From Bacteroidaceae bacterium (lineage in GTDB: Bacteria; Bacteroidota; Bacteroidia; Bacteroidales; Bacteroidaceae): a stretch of 39,826 bases of DNA. Under the pieces are notes generated by a model. It was not told the origin of the DNA and did not search any database. It saw only the letters and a list, made by a program, of their open reading frames with translations. The position numbers were made by a program, and so were the translations under genes. Location: NCBI GenBank assembly GCA_017503645.1, contig JAFVSR010000012.1, positions 1 through 39,826 of the forward strand, read 5' to 3'. This document shows, piece by piece, positions 6,898-14,394 of the stretch; position 1 is the stretch's first letter; each line of letters opens with the position of its first letter.

Positions 6898-7045
6898 TAT
6901 CTTTGCGGTGGATAATAAAATTCTTTACTGATGGCATAGATGCTTGGCAAAACAAATAAATAGAAATCAAACAGAATTTAGAAAAACAAGATGTAAATTT
7001 TTTCATATTGTCCCGGGTGGCGTTCGCGCCACTCGGGACTCCCTT
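6898..7045 (+). ncRNA. Candidate small RNA ending in a strong hairpin
   Basis: The 332-base gap 6796-7127 holds no CDS on either strand. TATCTTTGC at 6898-6906 is a perfect Bacteroidota -7 element facing right, though no good -33 TTG lies 19-22 bases before it. It is followed about 105 bases later by a 13-bp hairpin (7010-7022 with 7027-7039, one G-T pair, loop TTCG) and then TCCCTTTT. No open frame of note lies between them. A small RNA of roughly 135 nt is one reading; a leftover promoter plus the terminator of the AAA+ gene is another. Confidence 0.3.
7010..7039 (+). terminator. Strong GC-rich hairpin with a TTCG loop
   Basis: Arms 7010-7022 and 7027-7039 pair over 13 positions (one G-T), closed by a TTCG tetraloop on a C-G-rich stem, and followed by TCCCTTTT. 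It is 215 bases past the AAA+ stop codon. It could end that transcript or a separate small RNA. Confidence 0.6.
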
Positions 7046-7057
7046 TTACATATCCTT

Positions 7058-7099
7058 GTAAATGCAAACACCTCCTCTATTTAGAGGAGGTGGATTTAC
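7058..7099 (-). terminator. Two-part hairpin at the 3' side of the SIMPL gene
   Basis: An inner stem of 10 bp (7069-7078 with 7083-7092, CACCTCCTCT and its complement, 4-base loop) is flanked by an outer 6-bp stem (7058-7063 GTAAAT with 7094-7099 ATTTAC). It lies 28 bases beyond the stop of the leftward SIMPL gene, so it is likely its terminator. Confidence 0.5.
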
Positions 7100-7127
7100 G
7101 GGCAACGCGAGTAAATGCGGAGGAGTA

Positions 7128-7823
7128 TTACCTCAATGCATAATCTATGGTGGTTACCACGCGCACTTTCTTTATCTGCGGGGTAACATCCTCGCTTGTG
7201 ATGCTGAACTGCCCCTGGTTGGCGTTGCGTATGTCGCCCAGGCGGCTCTGCGAGTCCTCGGCAAATTTTTGCGCCACGGCGCGGGCGTTGCGTGTGGCCT
7301 CCTCAATCATCACGGGCTTCAACTCGTTGAGCTTTGTGAATTCAAAGCGTGTCTGGTATTGGTAGTCGGTGGTTATGGCTATGTTCATCTTCATAAGCTC
7401 CACCTGTTTTTGCATAAGCGACAGTATGTTTTCCACCTGCGAGGAGATGACGGTGATGACGGCCTCGGCCTGGTAGCGATATTTAATGTCGTTGCTGCTG
7501 TAATATTCGGCCTCACGGTCGCGCACCTTTGGTGCAGAAATTATTATCTCTCCATCGCTTATGTTGTTGTTCTTTAAGAAGGTGGTTATTGTTTTGCTGT
7601 TCTTCTCCACCTCTTTGTATAGCTGTTGCAGGTCGTTGCTCACGCATTTGTATGGGAGGTTCCACACCACGCGGTCGGCCATCACTTCGCGCTCGGCAAG
7701 TCCTTTTACTGTCACGTAACGGTCGCGTGCCGCAAAATTGTCTATTCCGCTCTTAATGAAGCATCCTGCTGCTGCCAGGCCTATGGCTATGAGTGCCGCA
7801 CCAATTATTTTGCTCTTTTCCAT
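7128..7823 (-). CDS. SIMPL domain (DUF541) protein, membrane anchored
   Basis: This 231-aa protein starts with a short basic segment and one hydrophobic helix (IIGAALIAIGLAAAGC, Cys21), which can serve as a membrane anchor or a lipoprotein signal. The rest is the SIMPL domain: YVTVKGLAEREVMADRVVW as first strand, ISDGEIIISAPKVRDRE in the middle, and a closing part with ARAVAQKFAEDSQSRLGDI and KKVRVVTTIDYALR. SIMPL proteins (PF04402) face the periplasm or outer surface and are often linked to oxidative stress, but their exact activity is unresolved. The gene stands alone and leftward. The 346-base gap on its 5' side holds an intergenic palindromic repeat and the aspA promoter. Confidence 0.85.
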   Translation of the reverse strand: MEKSKIIGAALIAIGLAAAGCFIKSGIDNFAARDRYVTVKGLAEREVMADRVVWNLPYKCVSNDLQQLYKEVEKNSKTITTFLKNNNISDGEIIISAPKVRDREAEYYSSNDIKYRYQAEAVITVISSQVENILSLMQKQVELMKMNIAITTDYQYQTRFEFTKLNELKPVMIEEATRNARAVAQKFAEDSQSRLGDIRNANQGQFSITSEDVTPQIKKVRVVTTIDYALR

Positions 7824-7878
7824 ATGCTGTTTTTTAATTAGGTTTTAGGGCTTATGCTCTTTTGGTTGTTAATTGGTC

Positions 7879-7953
7879 TGTCATTCTGAACCTTTAGGTG
7901 AAGAATCTCGCCCAGTAGTTGTTCTTGGATACTTCACTACGTTCAGTATGACA
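7879..7953. repeat. Imperfect palindromic intergenic repeat, copy 1
   Basis: The element of about 75 bases opens with TGTCATTCTGAAC and closes with GTTCAGTATGACA, which are near-complementary. Inside are GAAGAATCTCG and GATACTTCACTACG. The same layout (TGTCA...GAAC at one end, GTTC...ATGACA at the other) recurs at 16281-16367 and 31063-31139, always between genes. Confidence 0.65.
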
Positions 7954-8060
7954 AAACAGTGATTCCCGTTTATTGTTTAACGTGGCTAATGTATTCAAAT
8001 ATTGTACGATGGGCAAATAATATGGGCTTTTTATGATTTTTTTTAATAAAAAAGGCGTTG

Positions 8061-8095
8061 TTTGTGTGAAAAAGATAATAAATCACTATCTTCGC
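8061..8095 (+). promoter_or_regulatory. aspA promoter
   Basis: TTTG at 8061-8064 and TATCTTCGC at 8087-8095 form a Bacteroidota-type promoter with a 22-base spacer. It leaves a 5' leader of about 70 bases before aspA. Confidence 0.55.
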
Positions 8096-8169
8096 AGTTG
8101 GTTTATTGGGTATTGCCCCGTGAACTTGTTTGTTTTAAGTAGGATAATTATATAAAAATAGGATAATAG

Positions 8170-9588
8170 ATGAAAACACGTCTCGAACACGATTCATTAG
8201 GCGAGATTCAAGTTCCTGCCGATGCGTATTATGGTGCCCAAACTTTAAGGGCTTTGGTCAATTTCAAGGATGTAAGTGGCTTGTCCATAGGTGAGCATCC
8301 TTATTATATAAAGTCTTTGGCTATGGTTAAATGGGCGGCAGCCCACGCCAATATGTCGCTTGGCACGCTCGACGAGGAGATAGGCAAGGCTATTAAGGCG
8401 GCTTGCGAGGAGATTATGGAGGGCGCTCTTGCCGACCAATTCCCCATAGACCTTGTGCAGGGTGGTGCAGGTACATCCACCAATATGAATATTAACGAGG
8501 TTGTTGCCAACCGTGCCTTGGAGATTATGGGCCACCAGAAGGGTGAGTACCAGTATTGCAGCCCCACAGAGCACGTGGATTTGTCGCAATCGACCAACGA
8601 TGCATTCCCCACTGCCTTCAAACTATGCTTCATACTGCACAACGAAGACCTTGTGCGCGAGTTGCAGCGCCTTATTGCAGCCTTCCGTGCCAAGGGTAAG
8701 GAGTTCGACCACATTATAAAGATGGGCCGCACTCAGTTGCAGGATGCCGTACCTATGACACTGGGGCAGGAGTTCGAGGCGTTTGCCGTTACTCTTGACG
8801 AGGAGGTGAGCCGCCTTACCGAGGTGGCAGAGCTCTTCCTCGAGGTGAACCTCGGCGCCACAGCCATCGGTACCGGTATAAACACCGTTCCCGGCTACTC
8901 GCACACTGCGGTAGATGCTCTGCGCGTAATCTCGGGCAAGAAATTTGTGCTCGCAGGCAACCTTGTTGAGGCTACATCCGATGCAGGTTCGTCGGTTATG
9001 TACTCGTCGGCATTGAAGCGCCTTGCCGTTAAATTGTCGAAGATTTGCAACGACTTGCGCCTGCTGTCGAGCGGTCCCCGTTGCGGCCTTAATGAGATAA
9101 ACATACCTCCCGTGATGCCAGGTTCAAGCATTATGCCCGGCAAGGTGAACCCTGTTATTCCCGAGCTTGTGAACCAGATTTGTTACAGCGTCATTGGCAA
9201 CGACCTCACCGTTACATTTGCAGCCGAGGCGGGCCAGTTGCAGCTCAACGCTATGGAACCCGTGATAGTTCACTCTATGCTTATGTCCATACGTATGCTT
9301 TTGAAGGGCCTCACCCGTCTGCGCGTGCTGTGTGTTGACGGCATCACTGCCAATGAGGGCCATTGCAAGGAGCTTGTTCTGGGTAGTATCGGTATTGCCA
9401 CGGCGCTTAACCCCGTGATTGGTTTTGAGACCTCGGACCGCATCGCACGCCGTGCGCTCAAGGAGAACCGCAGCATCTACGATTTGGTTCTGGAGGAGAA
9501 ACTAATCTCCAAAGAGGAACTCGACGAGCTGCTGCGTCCCGAAAAGATGATTGCCCCGCATCTGATAAAGAGTAAAAGACGTTTCTAA
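8170..9588 (+). CDS. aspA: Aspartate ammonia-lyase (aspartase)
   Basis: This 472-aa cytoplasmic enzyme interconverts L-aspartate with fumarate and ammonia, linking amino acid use to the fumarate respiration branch common in Bacteroidales. Its length is normal for the family. TSTNMNINEVVANRA near residues 100-115, HVDLSQSTNDAFPTA near 137-151 and the signature GSSIMPGKVNPVIPE from about residue 318 are typical of the fumarase/aspartase superfamily. The catalytic serine lies in the flexible signature loop. The VNPVIPE ending and the opening MKTRLEHDSLGEIQVPADAYYG favour aspartase over class II fumarase, whose signature continues with PTQ. The gene is monocistronic: it has its own promoter at 8061-8095, and its stop codon lies inside a perfect palindrome at 9582-9639. 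Confidence 0.93.
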   Translation: MKTRLEHDSLGEIQVPADAYYGAQTLRALVNFKDVSGLSIGEHPYYIKSLAMVKWAAAHANMSLGTLDEEIGKAIKAACEEIMEGALADQFPIDLVQGGAGTSTNMNINEVVANRALEIMGHQKGEYQYCSPTEHVDLSQSTNDAFPTAFKLCFILHNEDLVRELQRLIAAFRAKGKEFDHIIKMGRTQLQDAVPMTLGQEFEAFAVTLDEEVSRLTEVAELFLEVNLGATAIGTGINTVPGYSHTAVDALRVISGKKFVLAGNLVEATSDAGSSVMYSSALKRLAVKLSKICNDLRLLSSGPRCGLNEINIPPVMPGSSIMPGKVNPVIPELVNQICYSVIGNDLTVTFAAEAGQLQLNAMEPVIVHSMLMSIRMLLKGLTRLRVLCVDGITANEGHCKELVLGSIGIATALNPVIGFETSDRIARRALKENRSIYDLVLEEKLISKEELDELLRPEKMIAPHLIKSKRRF

Positions 9589-9639
9589 AATACAGACCAA
9601 AGGCTCGCTTAAGCGAGCCTTTGGTCTGTATTTTAGAAA
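9582..9639 (+). terminator. Perfect 58-base palindrome at the 3' end of aspA
   Basis: Arms 9582-9610 and 9611-9639 are exact reverse complements over 29 bases with no loop in the sequence. The aspA stop codon (9586-9588) lies inside the left arm. As RNA this would be a very stable hairpin ending in an AU-rich base, which should work as a terminator. Confidence 0.8.
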
Positions 9640-9746
9640 AATAGTCAGCTGTTCCATACAAATTGGCCGAAAATACCTAAATTCGCAAAATGAACCACTG
9701 CGTGAATACAAAACGGTGACGTTGATGTCAATAAATGTGTGTATAG

Positions 9747-11768
9747 ATGAAAAAGATATATATAATACTGTTTGCCCTGCTGCTTGCCGCTTGTGCAGGT
9801 GAGGTGCCCGCCCCAATGAGCATAATAGAGAACATTCCGACCACGCCGCCGCGCCTGGCTGCCGATGTGGAGCTCAATAGGGCATTATATACCCAAAAAG
9901 TGGATATCCTGTTCAAGGGCAACGAGGTGCAGCTGTCGCAGTTGCCCGCGGGCATAACCGCAACAACCAATGGGGCCTTCGTCACATTGCACTCGTTGCT
10001 TGCCGGGGTTGAGTATGTGGTAAAGGGTGCCACCGACAACGGTTCGCTTGTTATTGTGAGCGAGAAATCGCCCTTGGTGACATTCGACTCCCTCGATATT
10101 CACTCGGTTGGTTGCAATGCTGTCACTATATCATCAAAGGAAAAAATATTCCTCGCCGGTGAGCATCTGTTTCTTTCCGACGAAACGGGCTCTACGCCCA
10201 ATGTCGATAAACAGGCAGCCACGCTGTCGCTGCTTGGCGATGCCGTGCTGTGCGGTGGGCTCAATATATGCCTGCAGGCCACGCGCCGCGATGCGCTTGT
10301 GACTACGGGTATCCTTTATATGAACGGTGCCGATGTGCACGTGGAGTATGCAACAGGCTGTGCAGTGAATGCCACTGCGGGACTGGTGGTTGCGGGTGGC
10401 ACAATGTCGGCCACAGCGCTCAAGGATATAATAAAGGTAAAGCGCGGTAATTTTGTGATGCTTGGCGGCGATATGTCGCTTGGCGCGGCTGCCGACAAGG
10501 CCGATGCCGTGGTGGCACGCAATATATATGTTTTCGGCGGTGCCATTATGGCCGACCTGCAAGGTGCTGCGGCCAAGGGATTGAGCAGCAAGGAGAGTGT
10601 TTTTCTTGTAGGTGGCGAGGTGAAGGTGCATACATCGGGTGGTGCACTCTTTTCGGAAAACAAGAGCGACTACAGCTCATCGTCGTGCATCAAGAGCAAG
10701 GCCCACACATATATAAAGGCCGCCAATGTGTCGCTTGCAAGCGATGGCGATGCGGGAAAGGGCATAAATTGCGATGGCCGCCTGCAGATAGATGGCGGTA
10801 TCATATCCATAAAGACAAAGGGCAACGATGTGAACCATCCCATCAATCTTAACGCACACGCATCGCCCAAGGGTATAAAGTGCGACAGCGCACTGCTCAT
10901 AAACGGTGGCAAGGTAGAGGTTCTGGTGCTTGGCCGTGGCGAGCGTTGCGAGGGCGTTGAGTCCAAAGGCGATATAATTATAGATGGCAAGGATACAAAA
11001 CTATATATCTTCGCATACGATGATGCTATAAACTCGGGCAGCAACCTCACGGTGAACAACGGTACCATATATGCCTATTCTGTGGCCAACGACGGCATAG
11101 ACAGCAATGGCCGCATAGATATAAAGGGTGGTGTGGTGCTTGCCACGGGAACGCACACTCCCGAACAGGGCATAGACACCGACGTGGAGCAGATGTTTGC
11201 CATCACAGGCGGAACCATAGTTACGCTTGGCGGTGCTATGGGCCCCTCGCCCTGTATGCCCAAGAGTAGCGCCACAAGCGTGCCCGTTGTTTCCTGGAAT
11301 GGGGTGGATGTCAAAAAAGACAATTACCTTAATGTGGCCGATGATGACGGCGAACTGCTTTTGTCCTACCGCCTGCCACGTACATTGCCCTTTGCCTCGG
11401 TTATGGTGGCATCGCCGCTTATGGAGAGGGGTGCCTCATATTCAATATTTATGAGCGACAGCATAAGTGGTGGCACACGTTTGGGCTATGGCCTATACTC
11501 GCACGCGCAGGCGGTAGCGTCGCACAAAGCTGCCGATTGGGAACAAGAGGCACTCATTGCCATTATCGACCACAGCGGCAAGGTGCTGAATATAAACCCC
11601 GACACAATTAAATCCGACGGCGGTATGCCGCCCTTTGGCCCGCCTCCTGCGGGCTTCCCGCCCCACGGCGCTCCTGGCAGGCCACCTATGGGGCCTCCGC
11701 CTGCGGGCTTCAAACCTATGATTCCCGAGGAGTATGATGCGAATAACCTGCCAGGTTTGGGGTGGTGA
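9747..11768 (+). CDS. Cthe_2159-like beta-helical carbohydrate-binding lipoprotein
   Basis: The 673-aa protein begins with a lipoprotein signal (MKKIYIILFALLLAAC, Cys16), so it should be lipidated and probably shown on the outer membrane. From about residue 140 to 530 it has repeated GG..(I/V)...G..A..(L/I)..(K/N)G.. units, such as VNNGTIYAYSVANDGIDSNG and DIKGGVVLATGTHTPEQG, with the GI-D/N-S/T-D-G pattern of the Cthe_2159 family (PF14262). That family forms a parallel beta-helix that binds calcium and acidic polysaccharides such as polygalacturonate. The last 50 residues are very rich in Pro and Gly (PPFGPPPAGFPPHGAPGRPP), probably a flexible tail. It stands alone and ends at a bidirectional terminator shared with the OmpH-like gene. 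Ligand identity is not known. Confidence 0.75.
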   Translation: MKKIYIILFALLLAACAGEVPAPMSIIENIPTTPPRLAADVELNRALYTQKVDILFKGNEVQLSQLPAGITATTNGAFVTLHSLLAGVEYVVKGATDNGSLVIVSEKSPLVTFDSLDIHSVGCNAVTISSKEKIFLAGEHLFLSDETGSTPNVDKQAATLSLLGDAVLCGGLNICLQATRRDALVTTGILYMNGADVHVEYATGCAVNATAGLVVAGGTMSATALKDIIKVKRGNFVMLGGDMSLGAAADKADAVVARNIYVFGGAIMADLQGAAAKGLSSKESVFLVGGEVKVHTSGGALFSENKSDYSSSSCIKSKAHTYIKAANVSLASDGDAGKGINCDGRLQIDGGIISIKTKGNDVNHPINLNAHASPKGIKCDSALLINGGKVEVLVLGRGERCEGVESKGDIIIDGKDTKLYIFAYDDAINSGSNLTVNNGTIYAYSVANDGIDSNGRIDIKGGVVLATGTHTPEQGIDTDVEQMFAITGGTIVTLGGAMGPSPCMPKSSATSVPVVSWNGVDVKKDNYLNVADDDGELLLSYRLPRTLPFASVMVASPLMERGASYSIFMSDSISGGTRLGYGLYSHAQAVASHKAADWEQEALIAIIDHSGKVLNINPDTIKSDGGMPPFGPPPAGFPPHGAPGRPPMGPPPAGFKPMIPEEYDANNLPGLGW

Positions 11769-11778
11769 TGCAAGTGAA

Positions 11779-11821
11779 TTACAACAACGCCGCTGTGGAT
11801 TCCACAGCGGCGTTGTTGTAA
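11779..11821. terminator. Bidirectional terminator between convergent genes
   Basis: Arms 11779-11799 and 11801-11821 pair perfectly over 21 bases around a single T (TTACAACAACGCCGCTGTGG and its complement). It lies between the rightward Cthe_2159-like gene and the leftward OmpH-like gene and can serve both. Confidence 0.8.
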
Positions 11822-11840
11822 CAAAAATATTGATATTAAA

Positions 11841-12428
11841 TTACTCTTCTGCTTTGTAGCGGTCGTTAAGCCCATTGATAACCTCCTTTGTAATGTCGAG
11901 CGCTTCGTTTGCATAGAGCAGGTTGTCACCCACGCGGCTTATGATGAGGTCGTATCCCTGTGTGGCATTATATTCCTTAAGGTAGGAGTTAATGGAGTCG
12001 CGCAGTATAACGTTGTTCTTCTGACTCTCGGCGGCAAGCTCGCTTGCAAGGCGCTCCGACAGCCTTTCATATGATTCGCGCTTCTTCAATATACGGTTCT
12101 GCTCCTCCTCGGCACGTGCCTGTGTGGCAAATACGTTGTTTTCGAGCTTGCGCTGGAACTCGTCGATGTCTTGCTGCAAGTCGCGTGCTTTCTCGCTGAG
12201 TGTGAGGCGCATATTCTCCTCCTTGCGCAGCATCTCTTTGTTGATGGTGATGGAGAACTCGTAGTTGTTGAGCAGTGAGTCGATATCGACAAATGCAATC
12301 TTGATACCTTTGACACCGTCGCAACCCACCTGTACAGGCTTCTGTGCCTGTGGCTGTTCATTGTTGCACTGTGTAAAGACGAGCATTGCTGCTATGGCAG
12401 CAAAACTTAAATAAACAAATTTCTTCAT
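11841..12428 (-). CDS. OmpH/Skp family periplasmic chaperone-like protein
   Basis: The 195-aa product has a signal sequence (MKKFVYLSFAAIAAMLVFTQ, then Cys21; the residue before Cys is Gln, so lipidation is uncertain). A Skp-type domain follows: KIAFVDIDSLLNNYEFSI at about residues 43-60, a long charged coiled coil (about 65-150, rich in Glu, Lys and Arg), and a closing strand YDLIISRVGDNLLYANEALD that ends in DITKEVINGLN. This layout and length fit OmpH/Skp proteins, which escort unfolded outer membrane proteins through the periplasm. The gene is second in a leftward pair, 10 bases after the small membrane protein gene at 12439, and ends at the shared terminator 11779-11821. Confidence 0.85.
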   Translation of the reverse strand: MKKFVYLSFAAIAAMLVFTQCNNEQPQAQKPVQVGCDGVKGIKIAFVDIDSLLNNYEFSITINKEMLRKEENMRLTLSEKARDLQQDIDEFQRKLENNVFATQARAEEEQNRILKKRESYERLSERLASELAAESQKNNVILRDSINSYLKEYNATQGYDLIISRVGDNLLYANEALDITKEVINGLNDRYKAEE

Positions 12429-12438
12429 AGTTTTAATG

Positions 12439-12657
12439 TTATTTCTTTTTTCTTATCTCTTCAATTGCCATAGGGTTTGCGCGGCGGGCGGCTTTGTCCT
12501 GCGACTGGGCGCAGCCTATTCCGCGTTTGCGCATATGCTTGTTACCGCCAACGTGGGTGTTGGGGAACTTGCCGTTCTTCTTTATTATTATGGTTATTGC
12601 CAATAATGCAAAGCTTATAGCAATTATTAACAATGTAAGTAGTAAAGTTTGCCACAT
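12439..12657 (-). CDS. Small single-span membrane protein, conserved in Bacteroidales
   Basis: The 72-aa protein has one N-terminal membrane helix (LLLTLLIIAISFALLAITII, about residues 5-24) and a basic cytoplasmic-like tail with KNGKFPNTHVGGNKHMRKRG and CAQSQDKAARR. The pattern of a single helix followed by KKNGxFP(N/x)xH and a Cys near residue 49 is familiar from small Bacteroidales membrane proteins of unknown function. It lies directly upstream of the OmpH-like gene with a 10-base gap, so the two are probably co-transcribed. No role can be assigned. Confidence 0.65.
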   Translation of the reverse strand: MWQTLLLTLLIIAISFALLAITIIIKKNGKFPNTHVGGNKHMRKRGIGCAQSQDKAARRANPMAIEEIRKKK

Positions 12658-12745
12658 TTCAATTATATTTGAAATAAATTTTGGATATAGGTGTGGCGCG
12701 GCATAAAAAAATGGGTAAGCTACTTTTTATTGCTCTTGCCTTTCA

Positions 12746-12774
12746 CTATATTCGCAAAGCGAGTGCGAATATAG
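12746..12774. repeat. Inverted repeat in a divergent intergenic region
   Basis: CTATATTCGCA (12746-12756) and TGCGAATATAG (12764-12774) form 11-bp arms around a 7-base loop, between the start of the leftward small membrane gene and rightward pepD. Each arm contains TATATTCG, close to a -7 element, on opposite strands. It may be an operator or a pair of promoter elements. No matching -33 TTG is placed well, so this is tentative. Confidence 0.35.
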
Positions 12775-12888
12775 CCTTTTTGCCCGTTTTTTTGTTTCTT
12801 TACAGGCGAAAATGTGATAAACAACTCGTTAATTAAAGATATTTTAGAAAGTGAAAAAATAATTTAACAAAATTAAACAAATAGAACT

Positions 12889-14349
12889 ATGGAAAATGTA
12901 AGATTGGAACCCCAAAAAGTGTTTGATTTCTTTTTGCAGTTGTGCGAAATACCCCACGGCTCAAAGAACGAAGCGCAAATATCGCAGTTCTTGCAGAATT
13001 TTGGCAAGAGCCTTGGTTTTGAGACAATAGCCGACGAAGTGGGTAACGTACTCATCAAGAAACCTGCTACCCCGGGTTACGAGAATCGCAAGACAATAAT
13101 TCTGCAGGGCCATATGGATATGGTGTGCGACAAACGCCCCGACGTGGAACACGACTTTACAAAGGATGCCATACAAACATACATCGATGGCGAGTGGCTC
13201 AAAGCAAAGGGCACAACTCTGGGCGCCGATAACGGTATAGGCGTGGCAGCAGGTATGGCAGTGCTTGCCGACACCACTATGCAGCACGGCCCCATCAACT
13301 GCCTCTTTACAATAGACGAGGAGACAGGCCTCACCGGCGCCGAGAAACTATCCCCCGACTTCTTGCAGGGCGATATCCTCATAAACCTCGACTCGGAGGA
13401 CGAGGGCGAAATATTCATAGGCTGCGCCGGCGGTGTGTGCAACTATGCCACATTCAAGCATCTGTGGGTGCCTGTTGCAGGCGATATGTTCTATATGAAG
13501 GTGGATATAGCGGGGCTCACAGGCGGTCACTCGGGCGACGATATTGACAAAGGCCGTGCCAATGCCAACAAACTGCTCAACCGTTTCCTCTGCCGTGTTG
13601 CCGATAAATATGAGTTCTATCTGTGCGACATTTCGGGTGGCAGCCTTCACAATGCCATTCCCCGCGATGCATCGGCTGTAATAGCTGTTCCTTCGGCCGA
13701 CAAGGAGTCTGTTCGTGTCGATTTCAACATCTTCGCAGCCGAGGTGCAGGATGAATATGCTGCCACCGAGCCTAATATGCGCTTCACATTGCAGAGCGCC
13801 GAGCCCACAGGCCGTTGCATAGATACCGATGTGGCCCGTGGCTTGCTCAAATCTGTTCACGCAGTGTTCAACGGCGTGTTTGCAATGAGCCAGGATATGC
13901 CCGGCCTTGTTGAGACATCGAGCAACCTTGCCTCCATAAAGCGTACAAGCGATAACACTTTGAAGATAACAGCAAGCCAGCGTAGCTCCATCCTGTCGGC
14001 TCGTGACAATGTATCGGCAACAGTGCGCTCGGCATTCGAACTTGGCGGTGCCACTGTGGAAACAAGCGGCGGTTACCCCGGTTGGAAGCCCAATGTGAAA
14101 TCGGAGATTCTGAAGGTGGCTTGCGATACATACAAGGAAATCTTTGGTGGCGAGGTCAAAATCCGCGCCATCCACGCAGGCTTGGAGTGTGGTCTTTTCC
14201 TTGAGAAGGCTCCACACTTGGATATGATATCCTTCGGTCCCACAATGCGTGGCGTTCACTCGCCCGACGAGCGTTTGAACATCCCCTCGACCGAGCGTTG
14301 GTGGCGTCACCTTGTTGCTGTGCTCGAAAATGCACCGGTTAAGCAATAA
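12889..14349 (+). CDS. pepD: Aminoacyl-histidine dipeptidase (Xaa-His dipeptidase, M20 family)
   Basis: The 486-aa cytoplasmic metallopeptidase cleaves dipeptides, classically carnosine-type Xaa-His and others, in peptide use. It has the di-zinc ligands of the M20/M25 clan: His75 and Asp77 in ILQGHMDMV, Asp114 in LGADNGIGVA, and Glu144-Glu145 in FTIDEETGLTGA. GGHSGDDIDKGRANANKLLN in the middle marks the dimerisation or lid domain insertion typical of PepD. Near the end are AIHAGLECGLF and ISFGPTMRGVHSPDERLNI, which supply the last His ligand. Length and motif order match PepD closely. The beta-helix lipoprotein gene follows after 45 bases on the same strand. Confidence 0.92.
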   Translation: MENVRLEPQKVFDFFLQLCEIPHGSKNEAQISQFLQNFGKSLGFETIADEVGNVLIKKPATPGYENRKTIILQGHMDMVCDKRPDVEHDFTKDAIQTYIDGEWLKAKGTTLGADNGIGVAAGMAVLADTTMQHGPINCLFTIDEETGLTGAEKLSPDFLQGDILINLDSEDEGEIFIGCAGGVCNYATFKHLWVPVAGDMFYMKVDIAGLTGGHSGDDIDKGRANANKLLNRFLCRVADKYEFYLCDISGGSLHNAIPRDASAVIAVPSADKESVRVDFNIFAAEVQDEYAATEPNMRFTLQSAEPTGRCIDTDVARGLLKSVHAVFNGVFAMSQDMPGLVETSSNLASIKRTSDNTLKITASQRSSILSARDNVSATVRSAFELGGATVETSGGYPGWKPNVKSEILKVACDTYKEIFGGEVKIRAIHAGLECGLFLEKAPHLDMISFGPTMRGVHSPDERLNIPSTERWWRHLVAVLENAPVKQ

Positions 14350-14394
14350 ACAGCGCCTTTCATCGTTTATAATTAGAATACAATTATATTACAG

